64,000 bases of DNA from Rhabditoides inermis (Eukaryota; Nematoda; Chromadorea; Rhabditida; Rhabditidae). Made by a program: the position numbers and the translations under genes. The notes beneath the pieces were generated by a model. The model had not been told where the DNA came from. It saw nothing but the letters and a program-made list of their open reading frames with translations, and searched no databases. Of the stretch, positions 55,492-64,000 are shown in pieces. Each line of letters begins with the position of its first letter. Within the stretch, counting starts at the first letter, position 1. The stretch covers positions 196,501-260,500 of the forward strand of contig CAWZYM010000418.1 of the NCBI GenBank assembly GCA_963966185.1, given 5' to 3'.

Positions 55492-57459
55492 CCTGGGAGT
55501 GGGCATGATTTGTTTGTTTGGAGTGGAAATACTATTTTTGAAATTTAAAAAAAGTGGTTTTGAAAATTCATCAAAACTTTTTTTTACCTCAAGGGGGGGC
55601 TGCCGCCCCCCCTTGGACCCCCCCGCCGAGGGGGGCTCCGCCCCCCCTCGACCCCCCCTCTATTCACATATTCCAACGCCCTGCTATGCTGCCGTTTCGT
55701 CAGTGCATTAACGCGGTTTGAGGTAGTTTTCATACCCGAGGGAGAGGATAAGCGAGTGGTTGAGGGAGTGGTTGAGGGAGTGGTTGAGGGAGTGGTTGAG
55801 GGGGTGGTTGAGGGAGTGGTTGAGGGAGTGGACCCCTCTTCGAGTGAATCGTACAGTCTGCTGTGCGTCCGATGCGTCAACGGGGTGCTGCTCGAGGAGG
55901 ATAAAACACGAACAAACAGTAAAATAACAAAAATCACAATCATTCTGAATCAATCCCAAATCCATTACCAATACCGTACCCCGCAACCCACCATCACAAT
56001 CATATCATAACAACAAGTGAGCTAAAGAAAGTTTTATTTGTTCCAACTACAACACAATGTATATTTCACTACTACAAATACACATCAACATTCTAGTCAA
56101 TTAATGTAAACAATTTAATAAAATGAGCGTCTACCTTAAATCGTCGAGAGTGCGTCCGCGTCCGACTTGAGATTCTTCTTCTTCTTCTTCTTCTAGTCCA
56201 GCGACGACGCCCCACACGAGCAGGGAGCAGGGGAGCCTTGAACAACATGATAGCTCACAAATTGGAAAAAAGAAAATATAATATACAACATACCTTGAAC
56301 TTGGGTGACGACGGTGCAGCAGACCGGCAGCACGTCCCGTAGACGAAAGACTGCAACAATTCGTATTATAAAACACCACAACTGAAGTACAACACAAAGC
56401 AATTCAGTAAGAAGAACACAGTGCAATGATCATAATGAAAGGTAAACAAAATTAAATAAATAACACGCACCTTGAACGCCTCGGTTCCGTCGCCGCACGA
56501 CGCAGCCGGCTTGTCCAACTTTGATCACCCTGAAATGAATAATAATAAACATGTAGAACACGTTGCAAACTAATAAAACAACACGCACTACAAAACAACA
56601 ACAAAATCAACGAAATTCAAAAACATTCGAATATGCAATGCGAGTGATAACGCGATGGAACGAGTGCGACACGCAATACAAACGCATACAGCACGTCAAA
56701 TTAGTATCGACAAAAATTATAAAACACATTGCAACACGAATCATATTATGAAAACATCGAAAAACAAAGAAATAAACAAAAACACGCACGCCCAGCTGAT
56801 TGAATTGTCATCATCACTGTGCTACACCATACACCGCACAACGAAACACGATGTTTTTGCGAAACGCGTTCTAAGCGATTATTTTGATATTAAACGCATA
56901 TCAAAGAGACAAAACGTGATTAGAACAAAAGAATATAATAAAAAGAAAATATTGAAACATACAAAACATGTCCACAACGCATACCCGCTTCATCGCAGCC
57001 GATTGCACGCACCAACCCATTAAAACCCGTGCATTTGATATGTTTAATCACTATTAATCAATCGATATCAATGCAAAACGTATTCAGTGCATCAGCCCAA
57101 TCACTCCCCAACACTTTCCACACATTGTCTCCTTGCGCAATTATCGATATCATTCGCCATCACCCATTCACACTCACACGCTATCGCAGGCCACGCCCCC
57201 TCGCTGCCTCCTCATTGCTCTCTCGCGTCCTGCGCACACAGCCCAAGTGGTGTAGTGGTCTAAGGCGCACGGGCGCGCCTCGATCTGCCGCACCCACGGG
57301 TTCGATCCCGGTGCGGGCAGAGGATTTTGCTGACATCTCAGCATCGTCCTCTATCCCCCTATACCATTACATCATCTGGAAATTTGCATATATGCAAATG
57401 AAGCTTAAAGTGGCGTTCCAGAGAAATTCGCCTTACCATATACTGTAGGTAGAGACTAG
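55492..57459 (+). mobile_element. Array unit 23 (last unit)
   Basis: 1968 bp. Double hairpin, short minisatellite 55755-55830, reduced exon cassette, tRNA-derived module 57241-57319. Its 3' end (GAAATTCGCCTTACCATATA) is of the short-unit type. GACTAG at 57454-57459 is followed by CATCAACG, not by a new unit start. Confidence 0.9.
56033..56529 (-). pseudogene. Exon cassette in unit 23
   Basis: Exons 56529-56471, 56350-56294 and 56236-56135; AATAAA at 56038-56033. The exon of 21769-21825 type is missing, together with its flanking intron parts. The GAA/CTT run in the last exon is expanded. Confidence 0.6.
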
Positions 57460-57670
57460 CATCAACGTTTGGAAAAAGAAACAGCGAATGCTTCTGAGGG
57501 CGCGGCGCTTGTACTACGGTATGCTCGCGCTGCGCGCTTCGCTCGAGGAGCGGCGGGAGGGGTGCGTGCTCGCCGCTGCGCGGCTCGCTCAGCGTACTGT
57601 AGCTACAGTAAGCCGAGAGAGCTGCGCGGCACGTCCCCCTCCCGCCGCTCCGTGGTCGTCGCAATGCATT
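57460..57670 (+). repeat. Spacer repeat, divergent copy 3 (right flank of array)
   Basis: CATCAACG, then AGCGAATGCTTCTGAGGGCG, GTGCTCGCCGCTGCGCGGCT and AGCGTACTGTAGCTACAGTA. Parts match 2317-2470 and 14952-15110. Confirms that the array sits between a GACTAG end and the same right flank as composite copies I, II and IV. Confidence 0.7.
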
Positions 57671-57689
57671 TTTGCCTTTTTTGAAGCCC

Positions 57690-57890
57690 ATATCAATCGA
57701 TATCAATCGATATCAATCGATTTTCATCGATATTCATCGATATTCATCGATATCCATCGATATCCATCGATATCCATCGATATCCATCGATATCAATCGA
57801 TATCAATCGATATCAATCGATATCAATCGGTATCAATCGGTATCAATCGGTATCAATCGGTATCAATCGGTATCAATCGATCAACTGCTG
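57690..57890. repeat. 10-bp ATCGAT satellite
   Basis: About 20 tandem copies of TATCAATCGA, with subsets reading TATCCATCGA and TATCAATCGG in blocks. The variants are grouped, not scattered, which indicates stepwise local duplication. Related short ATCGATATC blocks occur inside the short array units. Confidence 0.95.
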
Positions 57891-58560
57891 TAATCGATCA
57901 CTTATACTGTCGTAAGCAACTACCGTATCCTACAGTAACCCTCCCTCCTCCCCACCTCTTTCTTGTCCCTGCGGTTGTTGGCGCGCTCCGACAACCCGCT
58001 CCGCGCAACCAGACAGCGCCTTCCCTTGTCCGTCGTACCTCGCCGTCCTAGGTATACGGTAGGATTACGGTAACCACTGAGTTATCGTACCTTTACACGC
58101 TCCGGGCGGCACCCATGAGTGCTCCGGAGTGGTCGTACTTGCTCCAGATACGCTCCGGGTGCTCCGTCGAGATCCAGGGCGACGGGGCTCCGCCTGCAAT
58201 CAGCCCGAAAATAGGGGGAATGAGGGAGAGTACCTGTCTGGACGAGTCGACCGGTCGGTGGGTGGGAGGAATGAGCGACTGACCGACCGGCCGTCATTTC
58301 TCCCCGTCCAGACGCCGCCTCATTAGCATATGATTAGCATGCCCCGCCCCCTGCCGTCCTTGCGGGCGCCGTCATTTCTTCGTCACTCAGGGTGGTGAAG
58401 CACATCTCGAGCGGTCATGAGATGGGTGGATCCGCGGTACGGCGGGAGGAGTACTCCCCGACCCTGCCTAATGGCCCTTCCTGTTAAACATTCGGGAAAG
58501 GGGAAGCGGACGGGAACGTGCCGCTACGATCCCGGCTTCTTCCCCCAGTAGAATTAGCAT
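57891..58560. other. Region without a recognisable gene
   Basis: Mixed sequence with TACAGTAACC, several GCTCCGG repeats (58100-58170), ACCGACCGG/GACCGGTCGG inverted motifs (58235-58300) and a CGTCATTTCTTCGTCAC segment that resembles composite-repeat 3' tails. I find no convincing coding frame. Confidence 0.5.
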
Positions 58561-58755
58561 ACAACTATCCAATAGAGTCCAATAGAGTCCAATCCACTAC
58601 AATTCACTACAATCCACTCCATTCACTACAATCAACTACAATCAACTACGAACCACTACAATCAACTACAGACCACTACAATCAACTACAATTCACTCCA
58701 TTCAACTCCAGTCAACTCCATTCAACTCCAGTCAACTCCAATCAATTCTATACAA
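58560..58755. repeat. Short tandem repeat, about 10 bp
   Basis: Repeats of CTACAATCAA, CTCCATTCAA and CTCCAGTCAA types over roughly 190 bp. The period is again close to 10 bp, as in the neighbouring ATCGAT satellite. Confidence 0.9.
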
Positions 58756-58790
58756 TGATACATTAGCGATACGGTAATCTCTTATTCTAC

Positions 58791-58819
58791 CTACCGTATC
58801 CCAGTACGGGATACGGTAG
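58791..58819. repeat. Perfect 12-bp inverted repeat
   Basis: CTACCGTATCCC, loop AGTAC, GGGATACGGTAG. It lies in a 180-bp stretch with at least five TACGGTA or TACCGTA motifs. Confidence 0.85.
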
Positions 58820-59099
58820 CCCATAGCCATGACACACTTTTCCGCACTACCTATACGGTACTCTCTACTACTACTGTATTCTGAAAGAGAATACGGTAGT
58901 CTTCTCTTCAACACATCTTTCTCTCCGTACAACCTATACGGTAAATATTCTTTTCTCGATGCTGAGCATCTTTCGTCTCCTCGTCACCTCCTTCTCTCCT
59001 CGTCACCTCTCCCTTCCACCTCGTCAACCACCCTCATTTGCATTGCCATCGCCTCACCCCTCTCCTCAACCCTCTTCATCCCCCCTCACCAACACAAAC
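58820..59099. other. Region without a recognisable gene
   Basis: Contains TATACGGTA motifs to 58945 and then CT-rich sequence with three CTCGTCACCTC repeats (58975-59030). Nothing coding is seen. Confidence 0.45.
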
Positions 59100-59587
59100 A
59101 AACCCTCCCGACGCGCTTCGCTCCGGTGCATCGTAGTCGTCGCTCCTCTTCTTCCTGGACGACGCTCCGTTCCAGTGCTCCGCTAGGTGCTCCACTCGCT
59201 CCTCCTGCTCCCTCCTGCCGCTCAGCTCGCTCCTCCCGCCTCCCGCTCGCTCCTCCTCCTCCAGCTCCTCCAGCTGCTACCGCTCTCGCTCCTCCCGCTC
59301 CCGCTCCTCCCGCCGCTCCTCCCGCCGCTCCTCCCGCTCCCGCTCCCGCTCCCGCTCCGCTCCGGCGGCGGCTCAACCAAGGCAACCGCCTAGGATGACC
59401 GCCGCCGTGTCGACTGACCCCCTCCACGTCGTCATTCCTTACGTCCACCCCTTGGCCACGCCCACTTCATTATGCCAGCATGGAAATGAGGTATTCCCGC
59501 CACCGCGCGCGCGGTGCACGCTAATTCTCCTAATTTATTCCTTGCGCAGAAAATTGCCTTCCCACTCTCAAGTATACCAATGACTAG
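59100..59587 (+). mobile_element. Composite repeat, copy IV (3' part)
   Basis: CCGCTCC minisatellite (59220-59365), then GGCGGCGGCTCAACCAAGGC as in copy III, CGTCATTCCTTACGTCCACC, the CACCGCGCGCGCGGTGCACG palindrome and terminal ATGACTAG (59582-59587). The 5' part is absent or unrecognisable. Confidence 0.7.
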
Positions 59588-59951
59588 CATCAGCGAATGC
59601 TTTCTGAGGCAGGACGTGGGCGTTTTTGTGGCCGTTCGGTTGCGGGGAGTGCCGCGCCGGCTGCGCTGCGCGCAACCATCATGCGTCGTGCGTGCGCGTC
59701 CCTCTCTCTCACCCACTCCCCCCCCTCTCGCAGTCTACCTACCGCGACTCGCCTCTCCTCGTCAGTCGCGCTCGCGCCTTCGCGCCCGCCCTCTAACGCC
59801 CACTTTCACCTCTCGTAGTTAGGTTTTTTGCGAGAAATTTGCGATTCCCGACGCTTTCTCTCGGCAACTTTTGCGTTTTGCGACGATCGAATGAAGGAAT
59901 TACGCTTCTCGAATTACTCTTCGGACCGCCACCATCTCCGGACCATCTAAG
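59588..59951 (+). repeat. Spacer repeat, copy 4
   Basis: Begins CATCAGCGAATGCTTTCTGA, diverges in the middle (59620-59800), and returns to CACCTCTCGTAGTTAGG and GAATTACGCTTCTCGAATTA. It stands between a composite repeat and a Helitron, exactly as 2317-2690 does on the left. Confidence 0.65.
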
Positions 59952-60359
59952 TTGTCCGACAAAGTTCCGTGCAAAGTTATTAAGAAGAAAAACACCAAGT
60001 GTCCACTAACATTCCACTTCATTCCAAACATTCCGTGAAACAATAAATAGACACAACACGGATAATGTGAAAAGATTTATTGATCAAGCAAGAAAAACCC
60101 TTGGAAGGGAAAAGAATCTGTGATCACCAAAAACACATTGTAGATGTTAGTTGTATCAGTAGTAGATCTCCGCTCAGATCTAAACACAAGAACCTCTTCT
60201 CTCTTTATAACGTTACCCACGATTCCCCGGTTGTCTCCAATCCGAGTACTGAGCGAGCGCACAGTTGCTTGACTTGCCAGTTCGGATGGGATGGCGTATA
60301 TCCAACTGGCTATGAACGTTGATAAGAGAATTGGATCAAGTGTAAAGATTGATTGTCGA
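59952..60359 (-). mobile_element. Helitron 3' region, copy 2
   Basis: 59952-60112 matches 2652-2800. The part up to the stop codon at 60360 has no hairpin array and is unlike the first copy. The proximal UTRs have diverged while the terminal part stayed conserved. Confidence 0.65.
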
Positions 60360-63300
60360 TTACTGCTGCTTGACAATGTCGTGGTAGACAATGTTTCTCA
60401 CTAACATCTGAGGAGCGCCATTTGCGTCAGGAACGCAAGGCCATTTCGTGAACACTTTCAGCCCTTTAGAGCTTCGAATGCGCGAAAACGCCACGTACAT
60501 CTGTCCGTGCGAGAAGGGTTTATCACGAAGAATGATACCCACTTTGTCGAACGTCTGTCCTTGCGACTTGTTTATGGTCATTGCATAGGACAAACGAACG
60601 GGAAACTGAATTCGCTCGTACGCCAAATCACTCTTGGTATCTTCGTACGTCAGACGAATCTTCGGAATCATCACTGGCTGGTTCGAACCAGTTGTGAGGT
60701 TTTTGCACATGAGAATGTTATCGCTAATGGCTTCGACAATGAGGCGTGTTCCATTACAGAGGCCCTCAGTCACGTTCAAGTTGCGCAACAACATAACGAT
60801 ACATCCGATCTTCAGTTTGAGTTTATGAGGAGGGAAACCCGAAGGTGTGTCCCGCCAAATGTGCTCAATATTTGCGGGAAACCGCACTCGACAATTGCCG
60901 GTAATCCCGCTCAGGTAATCGAGCGGCGCATCCATGGAAACACTCTCCACCACCGGACCAATACACTTGTTCAGAATATGGTCGTTGATGCGAAGTGAAT
61001 CCTGGTTTTTCAATACCAGTATGGCGCGTTTCGAAATCTCACTGGGATCAGCAAGAACCGATGCGTCGTACATACCATCGATAATTTCCGACTCGGTTTT
61101 GGCCATGTTTTCGGACGGTATCTTGAGACACCCATTCACCTTTTCATGCGTACCGTTTCCGACAGTTTCGAGGAACTGCACAAACTCCTTCTCGTCGGCG
61201 TTTACTCGCATGTTTTGTGTAAGTTTAAAGTGTTTGAATAGAGACCAGAACTTGCTCTTATTCACACACTCATCGATGGCCAAAATCGGATCGCGGTTTT
61301 TGACGACCGGGAGGAGTTGTTTCCAATCACCTCCAAGAATCACGACCGTACCACCAAACGGTTTCTTATCGAGGCCGACTGGTGCCACGAGTCTGAGGGC
61401 ACCGTCTACGCAATCAAGAGCATACTTGTGAGACATCGTACATTCATCCCAAATCACAACGTCAGCTTCCGCGAGATTGCGACCACTATTCATGTGAGAT
61501 TTGATGGTACTCTTGCTGTCTTCGTTCAGATTGAGCGGAAGATAGAACGCTGCGTGAACAGTTCGTCCGCCTTCCATCAGTGTGGCAGCGATACCCGTCG
61601 ACGCAACCACGACAACCTTTTTACCGATTTTCGCACACTCTCGTATGATTCTTTGATAGACAAACGTTTTCCCAGTACCACCACTACCTTGGAGGGAGAA
61701 GCAATAGTCTTGTCGATCACCTTTCGACAGACCTACCGACTGCATAACGCTATCGACAAACGTTTGCTGTTCGGTGTTCAGGGTGCCATTTGATCTGTTT
61801 GCAGAACCACCGACACCACCATCATTATCGGGAATGGATTGATCATTAAGCGGAGGTGGAATACCGAAATCAATCAATTTGCAGTTGTTCTGTTCCAGAA
61901 TCCACTGAAGACGTATTTTGCCAGTTTCGATGTTCTCATCGAGTGTTTTTGAGAGATCTCGAGGAGCCATGTACTCTTTATACTTATCCCAGAGGGCACG
62001 AGCATTGGGTGGCTTACAATGCATGAGTAGAGTAGCAAATAGACCCCTCAATTTTTTAGGCATATTGATATCCTTTGCCTCATCTAGGATACGATCCCAT
62101 ATGGCCTCGTCGTTGATGAGTCCGGCTCGTATGGCTGCTTCGTTGTATGAGTTGTAAACAACACCGTTCACTGTTCGTCCGTCAATCCAAGAGAATACGG
62201 GACGAGACATGAGAATCAATCGAAGAGCAAAGAGCTCGGTTTGACGTGGGCTGTATGCACACACACGTGTCACTTTACGTATTTTTCGTATATGTGGTGT
62301 GAAAACACCAGCCTTGTCATCGTAACGGAAATGAATGGCAACTTCCTCGAATTTCATCTTTTTCACTTTGGGATCTTGCGTGGTACTCATCAATTCGAAA
62401 TACGCCTTCAACATCGTGGGTCTATTGGCAGACTTTGGCGTTTCGCCCATTGCAAAGAATAGATTTTCCTTGCCTTCGAGATGCAAGTACAGTTGCCTCA
62501 CGATGTGAGTGGAATAGACGAGTTTATAACCACGCAGACGCCATGCTGCCTCAATTGGAGAGACGTATCGTAACGAGGTGTGTATTTGAGCCTCGTCAAA
62601 GTTCACGTTACCCTTTTCGTCCATAAACTTTTTCAACTCGTCCATTTTACCGCTATTCACAACTCCGATCAAGGTGTCAACACCTTTCGTTATGTACTTT
62701 GAGATGTACTTGACGGTCTTGCTGCTCGCCACATACTCCACGTTAATGTGACATTTGAACGCGAGCAGTAGGAACGGATTGTATGGTACGACATCACGGT
62801 TAGTTATGTGTACTTGCTTTTTATTATCAAAGTACTCTTGCCGAATGTTGGCGGGACGAGGATATAACGGACGGCCACAAGGCAACAATCCGTAATCGTT
62901 TCTATAAGGCTGAGGGAAGTTTTTCTTACAGTAGGCCGGATTTTTCTGGCGACACTGATAATGCGGTTTGTTCGAGCACGGCTTATGAATCATCAGTTTC
63001 AACACCAATTCACGTAGAAGTAACTTCTTTTCGTAATCCGGATCAGTGTCCTTTGTACTCGGATCAGGAATTTCCGGTATTTCAGCCTTGATGTACTGAC
63101 ACACTTCGTCCTCAGTTAATTCTCTTTCGAGTGTGACGAGTAGATGACAGTGTACCATGCCGCGTTTTTGGAACTCGATACGATACCACATTGCAGCAAC
63201 TTCTCCGAATATCTTCTTTACACGAATCAGTTCGACCACTTGTTTAAACTTTTCGTGGCAGACTCGTGCAACAATATCGGGATCGTTGTCGGCATTGACT

Positions 63301-64000
63301 CCGATCAGGTTCTCCTTGATTTCAGGCCATTCTTCATTGCCAGTGATCGTAATGAACAACGTGGGTTTACCACAATGCGCCACAATAGCCATACCGTTGT
63401 GGTACTGTTCTTGGCACCAACGGTAACTACCCACATAGGTTTTCGGAAGATACACAAACGAACCCAGTTTGATTTTATAGAAATCGAGTCTCCGCTGTAT
63501 CGCATCCATGTACTCGTTTCGATCGATTTTACACAACTCGAATTGGGTTTTTTTGATATGGTGTAAGCGGGCAGCTTCAATACGAGTGAAGTTGAATAGA
63601 TTAAAGAGCGGTGTCACTCTACCCATACCCAAAAGCCAGTGGTTAATGAGATTTTCATCTGTGCGACGGGTACAGTATACAAAATGCTCTCGCTGAGAGA
63701 CAAACAATCGTTTCTTGGAACGAGTTTGTTGTTCTCCTTCGATACCGAGATCCATATCGTCATCATCACTCACGTCAGGTTCTCCCTGTTCACGTGATGT
63801 GGTGGAAGTAACCTTGTTTTTCGTAGACTTATACGGTATTCCATTTTCATAAAAATGTCTTCCATCATCAAACAACAGAGGGAAAGTGAGAGGAGTGGCG
63901 TTGCGGTCGAAGAATGGCATCTCCGAAAATTGTCCACGATTTTTATCGTACACAATAGTGCCATGTTGAATCTCCTCAGGTGTCGGTGGTCGCTCTGTAC
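60360..64000 (-). CDS. Second Helitron transposase, 5' end beyond window
   Basis: Open from the stop codon at 60360 to the right edge; about 1213 codons visible, matching residues from about 823 onward of the first copy. The frame continues past 63953 (TERPPTPEEIQHGTI), so internal start codons there are not real starts. Intact motifs: HUH in GMVHCHLL, tyrosines in KYISKYITKG, the Cys/His group in the Rep domain, Walker A GSGGTGKT, WDEC, and AFSRIRSSKG. Protein similarity to copy 1 is high, but codons differ strongly: copy 1 is AT-rich, copy 2 uses more G and C at third positions. This points to old divergence with protein function kept. Whether it has the N-terminal protease domain cannot be seen. 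Confidence 0.95.
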   Translation of the reverse strand, partial: TERPPTPEEIQHGTIVYDKNRGQFSEMPFFDRNATPLTFPLLFDDGRHFYENGIPYKSTKNKVTSTTSREQGEPDVSDDDDMDLGIEGEQQTRSKKRLFVSQREHFVYCTRRTDENLINHWLLGMGRVTPLFNLFNFTRIEAARLHHIKKTQFELCKIDRNEYMDAIQRRLDFYKIKLGSFVYLPKTYVGSYRWCQEQYHNGMAIVAHCGKPTLFITITGNEEWPEIKENLIGVNADNDPDIVARVCHEKFKQVVELIRVKKIFGEVAAMWYRIEFQKRGMVHCHLLVTLERELTEDEVCQYIKAEIPEIPDPSTKDTDPDYEKKLLLRELVLKLMIHKPCSNKPHYQCRQKNPAYCKKNFPQPYRNDYGLLPCGRPLYPRPANIRQEYFDNKKQVHITNRDVVPYNPFLLLAFKCHINVEYVASSKTVKYISKYITKGVDTLIGVVNSGKMDELKKFMDEKGNVNFDEAQIHTSLRYVSPIEAAWRLRGYKLVYSTHIVRQLYLHLEGKENLFFAMGETPKSANRPTMLKAYFELMSTTQDPKVKKMKFEEVAIHFRYDDKAGVFTPHIRKIRKVTRVCAYSPRQTELFALRLILMSRPVFSWIDGRTVNGVVYNSYNEAAIRAGLINDEAIWDRILDEAKDINMPKKLRGLFATLLMHCKPPNARALWDKYKEYMAPRDLSKTLDENIETGKIRLQWILEQNNCKLIDFGIPPPLNDQSIPDNDGGVGGSANRSNGTLNTEQQTFVDSVMQSVGLSKGDRQDYCFSLQGSGGTGKTFVYQRIIRECAKIGKKVVVVASTGIAATLMEGGRTVHAAFYLPLNLNEDSKSTIKSHMNSGRNLAEADVVIWDECTMSHKYALDCVDGALRLVAPVGLDKKPFGGTVVILGGDWKQLLPVVKNRDPILAIDECVNKSKFWSLFKHFKLTQNMRVNADEKEFVQFLETVGNGTHEKVNGCLKIPSENMAKTESEIIDGMYDASVLADPSEISKRAILVLKNQDSLRINDHILNKCIGPVVESVSMDAPLDYLSGITGNCRVRFPANIEHIWRDTPSGFPPHKLKLKIGCIVMLLRNLNVTEGLCNGTRLIVEAISDNILMCKNLTTGSNQPVMIPKIRLTYEDTKSDLAYERIQFPVRLSYAMTINKSQGQTFDKVGIILRDKPFSHGQMYVAFSRIRSSKGLKVFTKWPCVPDANGAPQMLVRNIVYHDIVKQQ

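Noticed and set aside
19665..57459. Calling the array units outright as Helitrons
   Set aside because: The 3' end CTAG and tandem behaviour fit, but there is no TC start, no strong terminal hairpin 10-12 bp before the end, and no match to the flanks of the two Helitron genes. Kept as an open hypothesis.
63305..63964. Separate small genes at the right edge
   Set aside because: Alternative frames within the second Helitron gene, whose true frame runs through the window edge.

Overview
The window is repeat-dominated DNA from a eukaryote, probably a nematode or another small-genome metazoan. Evidence: a three-exon gene with 43- and 45-bp GT-AG introns, many TTTCAG-type splice acceptors, AATAAA polyadenylation signals, Helitron Rep/Pif1 genes, tRNA-derived repeats, very long (GA)n/(TC)n/(CA)n tracts and frequent TACAGTA/TACGGTA motifs. 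There is no operon organisation and no rRNA. The nematode call is an inference from intron style and motifs only.

Left part (1-19664). Composite repeat copies at 1-2316, 12884-14951 and 17928-19664 all end in GACTAG. They are mixed with a shared spacer repeat (2317-2690, 14952-15320), an intact 2032-codon Helitron transposase gene on the minus strand (3433-9531), and a three-exon, 299-residue accessory gene (10176-11163) whose 3' flank resembles the Helitron 3' end. Tandem repeats carrying divergent tRNA-like pairs follow (11484-12883, 15400-16600). An inverted fragment of a ribosomal protein eL20 (RPL18A)-like gene lies at 16957-17125.

Centre (19665-57459). A 37.8-kb head-to-tail array of 23 units, each starting CCTGGGAG and ending GACTAG, with no spacer between them. 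Every unit ends in a tRNA-derived (class II, Leu/Ser-like) SINE-type module, and nearly every unit has a G/C double hairpin near its start. Short units (about 1.02-1.1 kb) carry further minus-strand tRNA-like modules and an ATCGAT-rich block. Long units (about 2.0-2.6 kb) mostly carry a 12-bp minisatellite and, on the minus strand, a small gene-like cassette: 48-110-nt exons bounded by AG/GT and followed by AATAAA. Two units carry the 5' part of the eL20-like gene. Blocks of units are themselves duplicated (units 16-18 match 19-21, 15 matches 22, 2 matches 3, 4 matches 10).

Right part (57460-64000). Another spacer-repeat variant, a 10-bp ATCGAT satellite, a second short tandem repeat, the 3' part of a fourth composite repeat (to 59587), and a second, clearly diverged Helitron gene on the minus strand that runs off the right edge (60360-64000).

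How it fits together: the two Helitron genes could supply a rolling-circle transposition machinery, and the array shows features often produced by such elements (head-to-tail concatenation, captured exon fragments, no target duplication visible). The array ends do not match the Helitron gene flanks, however, so the link is a hypothesis. Apart from the two Helitron genes and the 299-residue gene, I see no coding region I would call functional.
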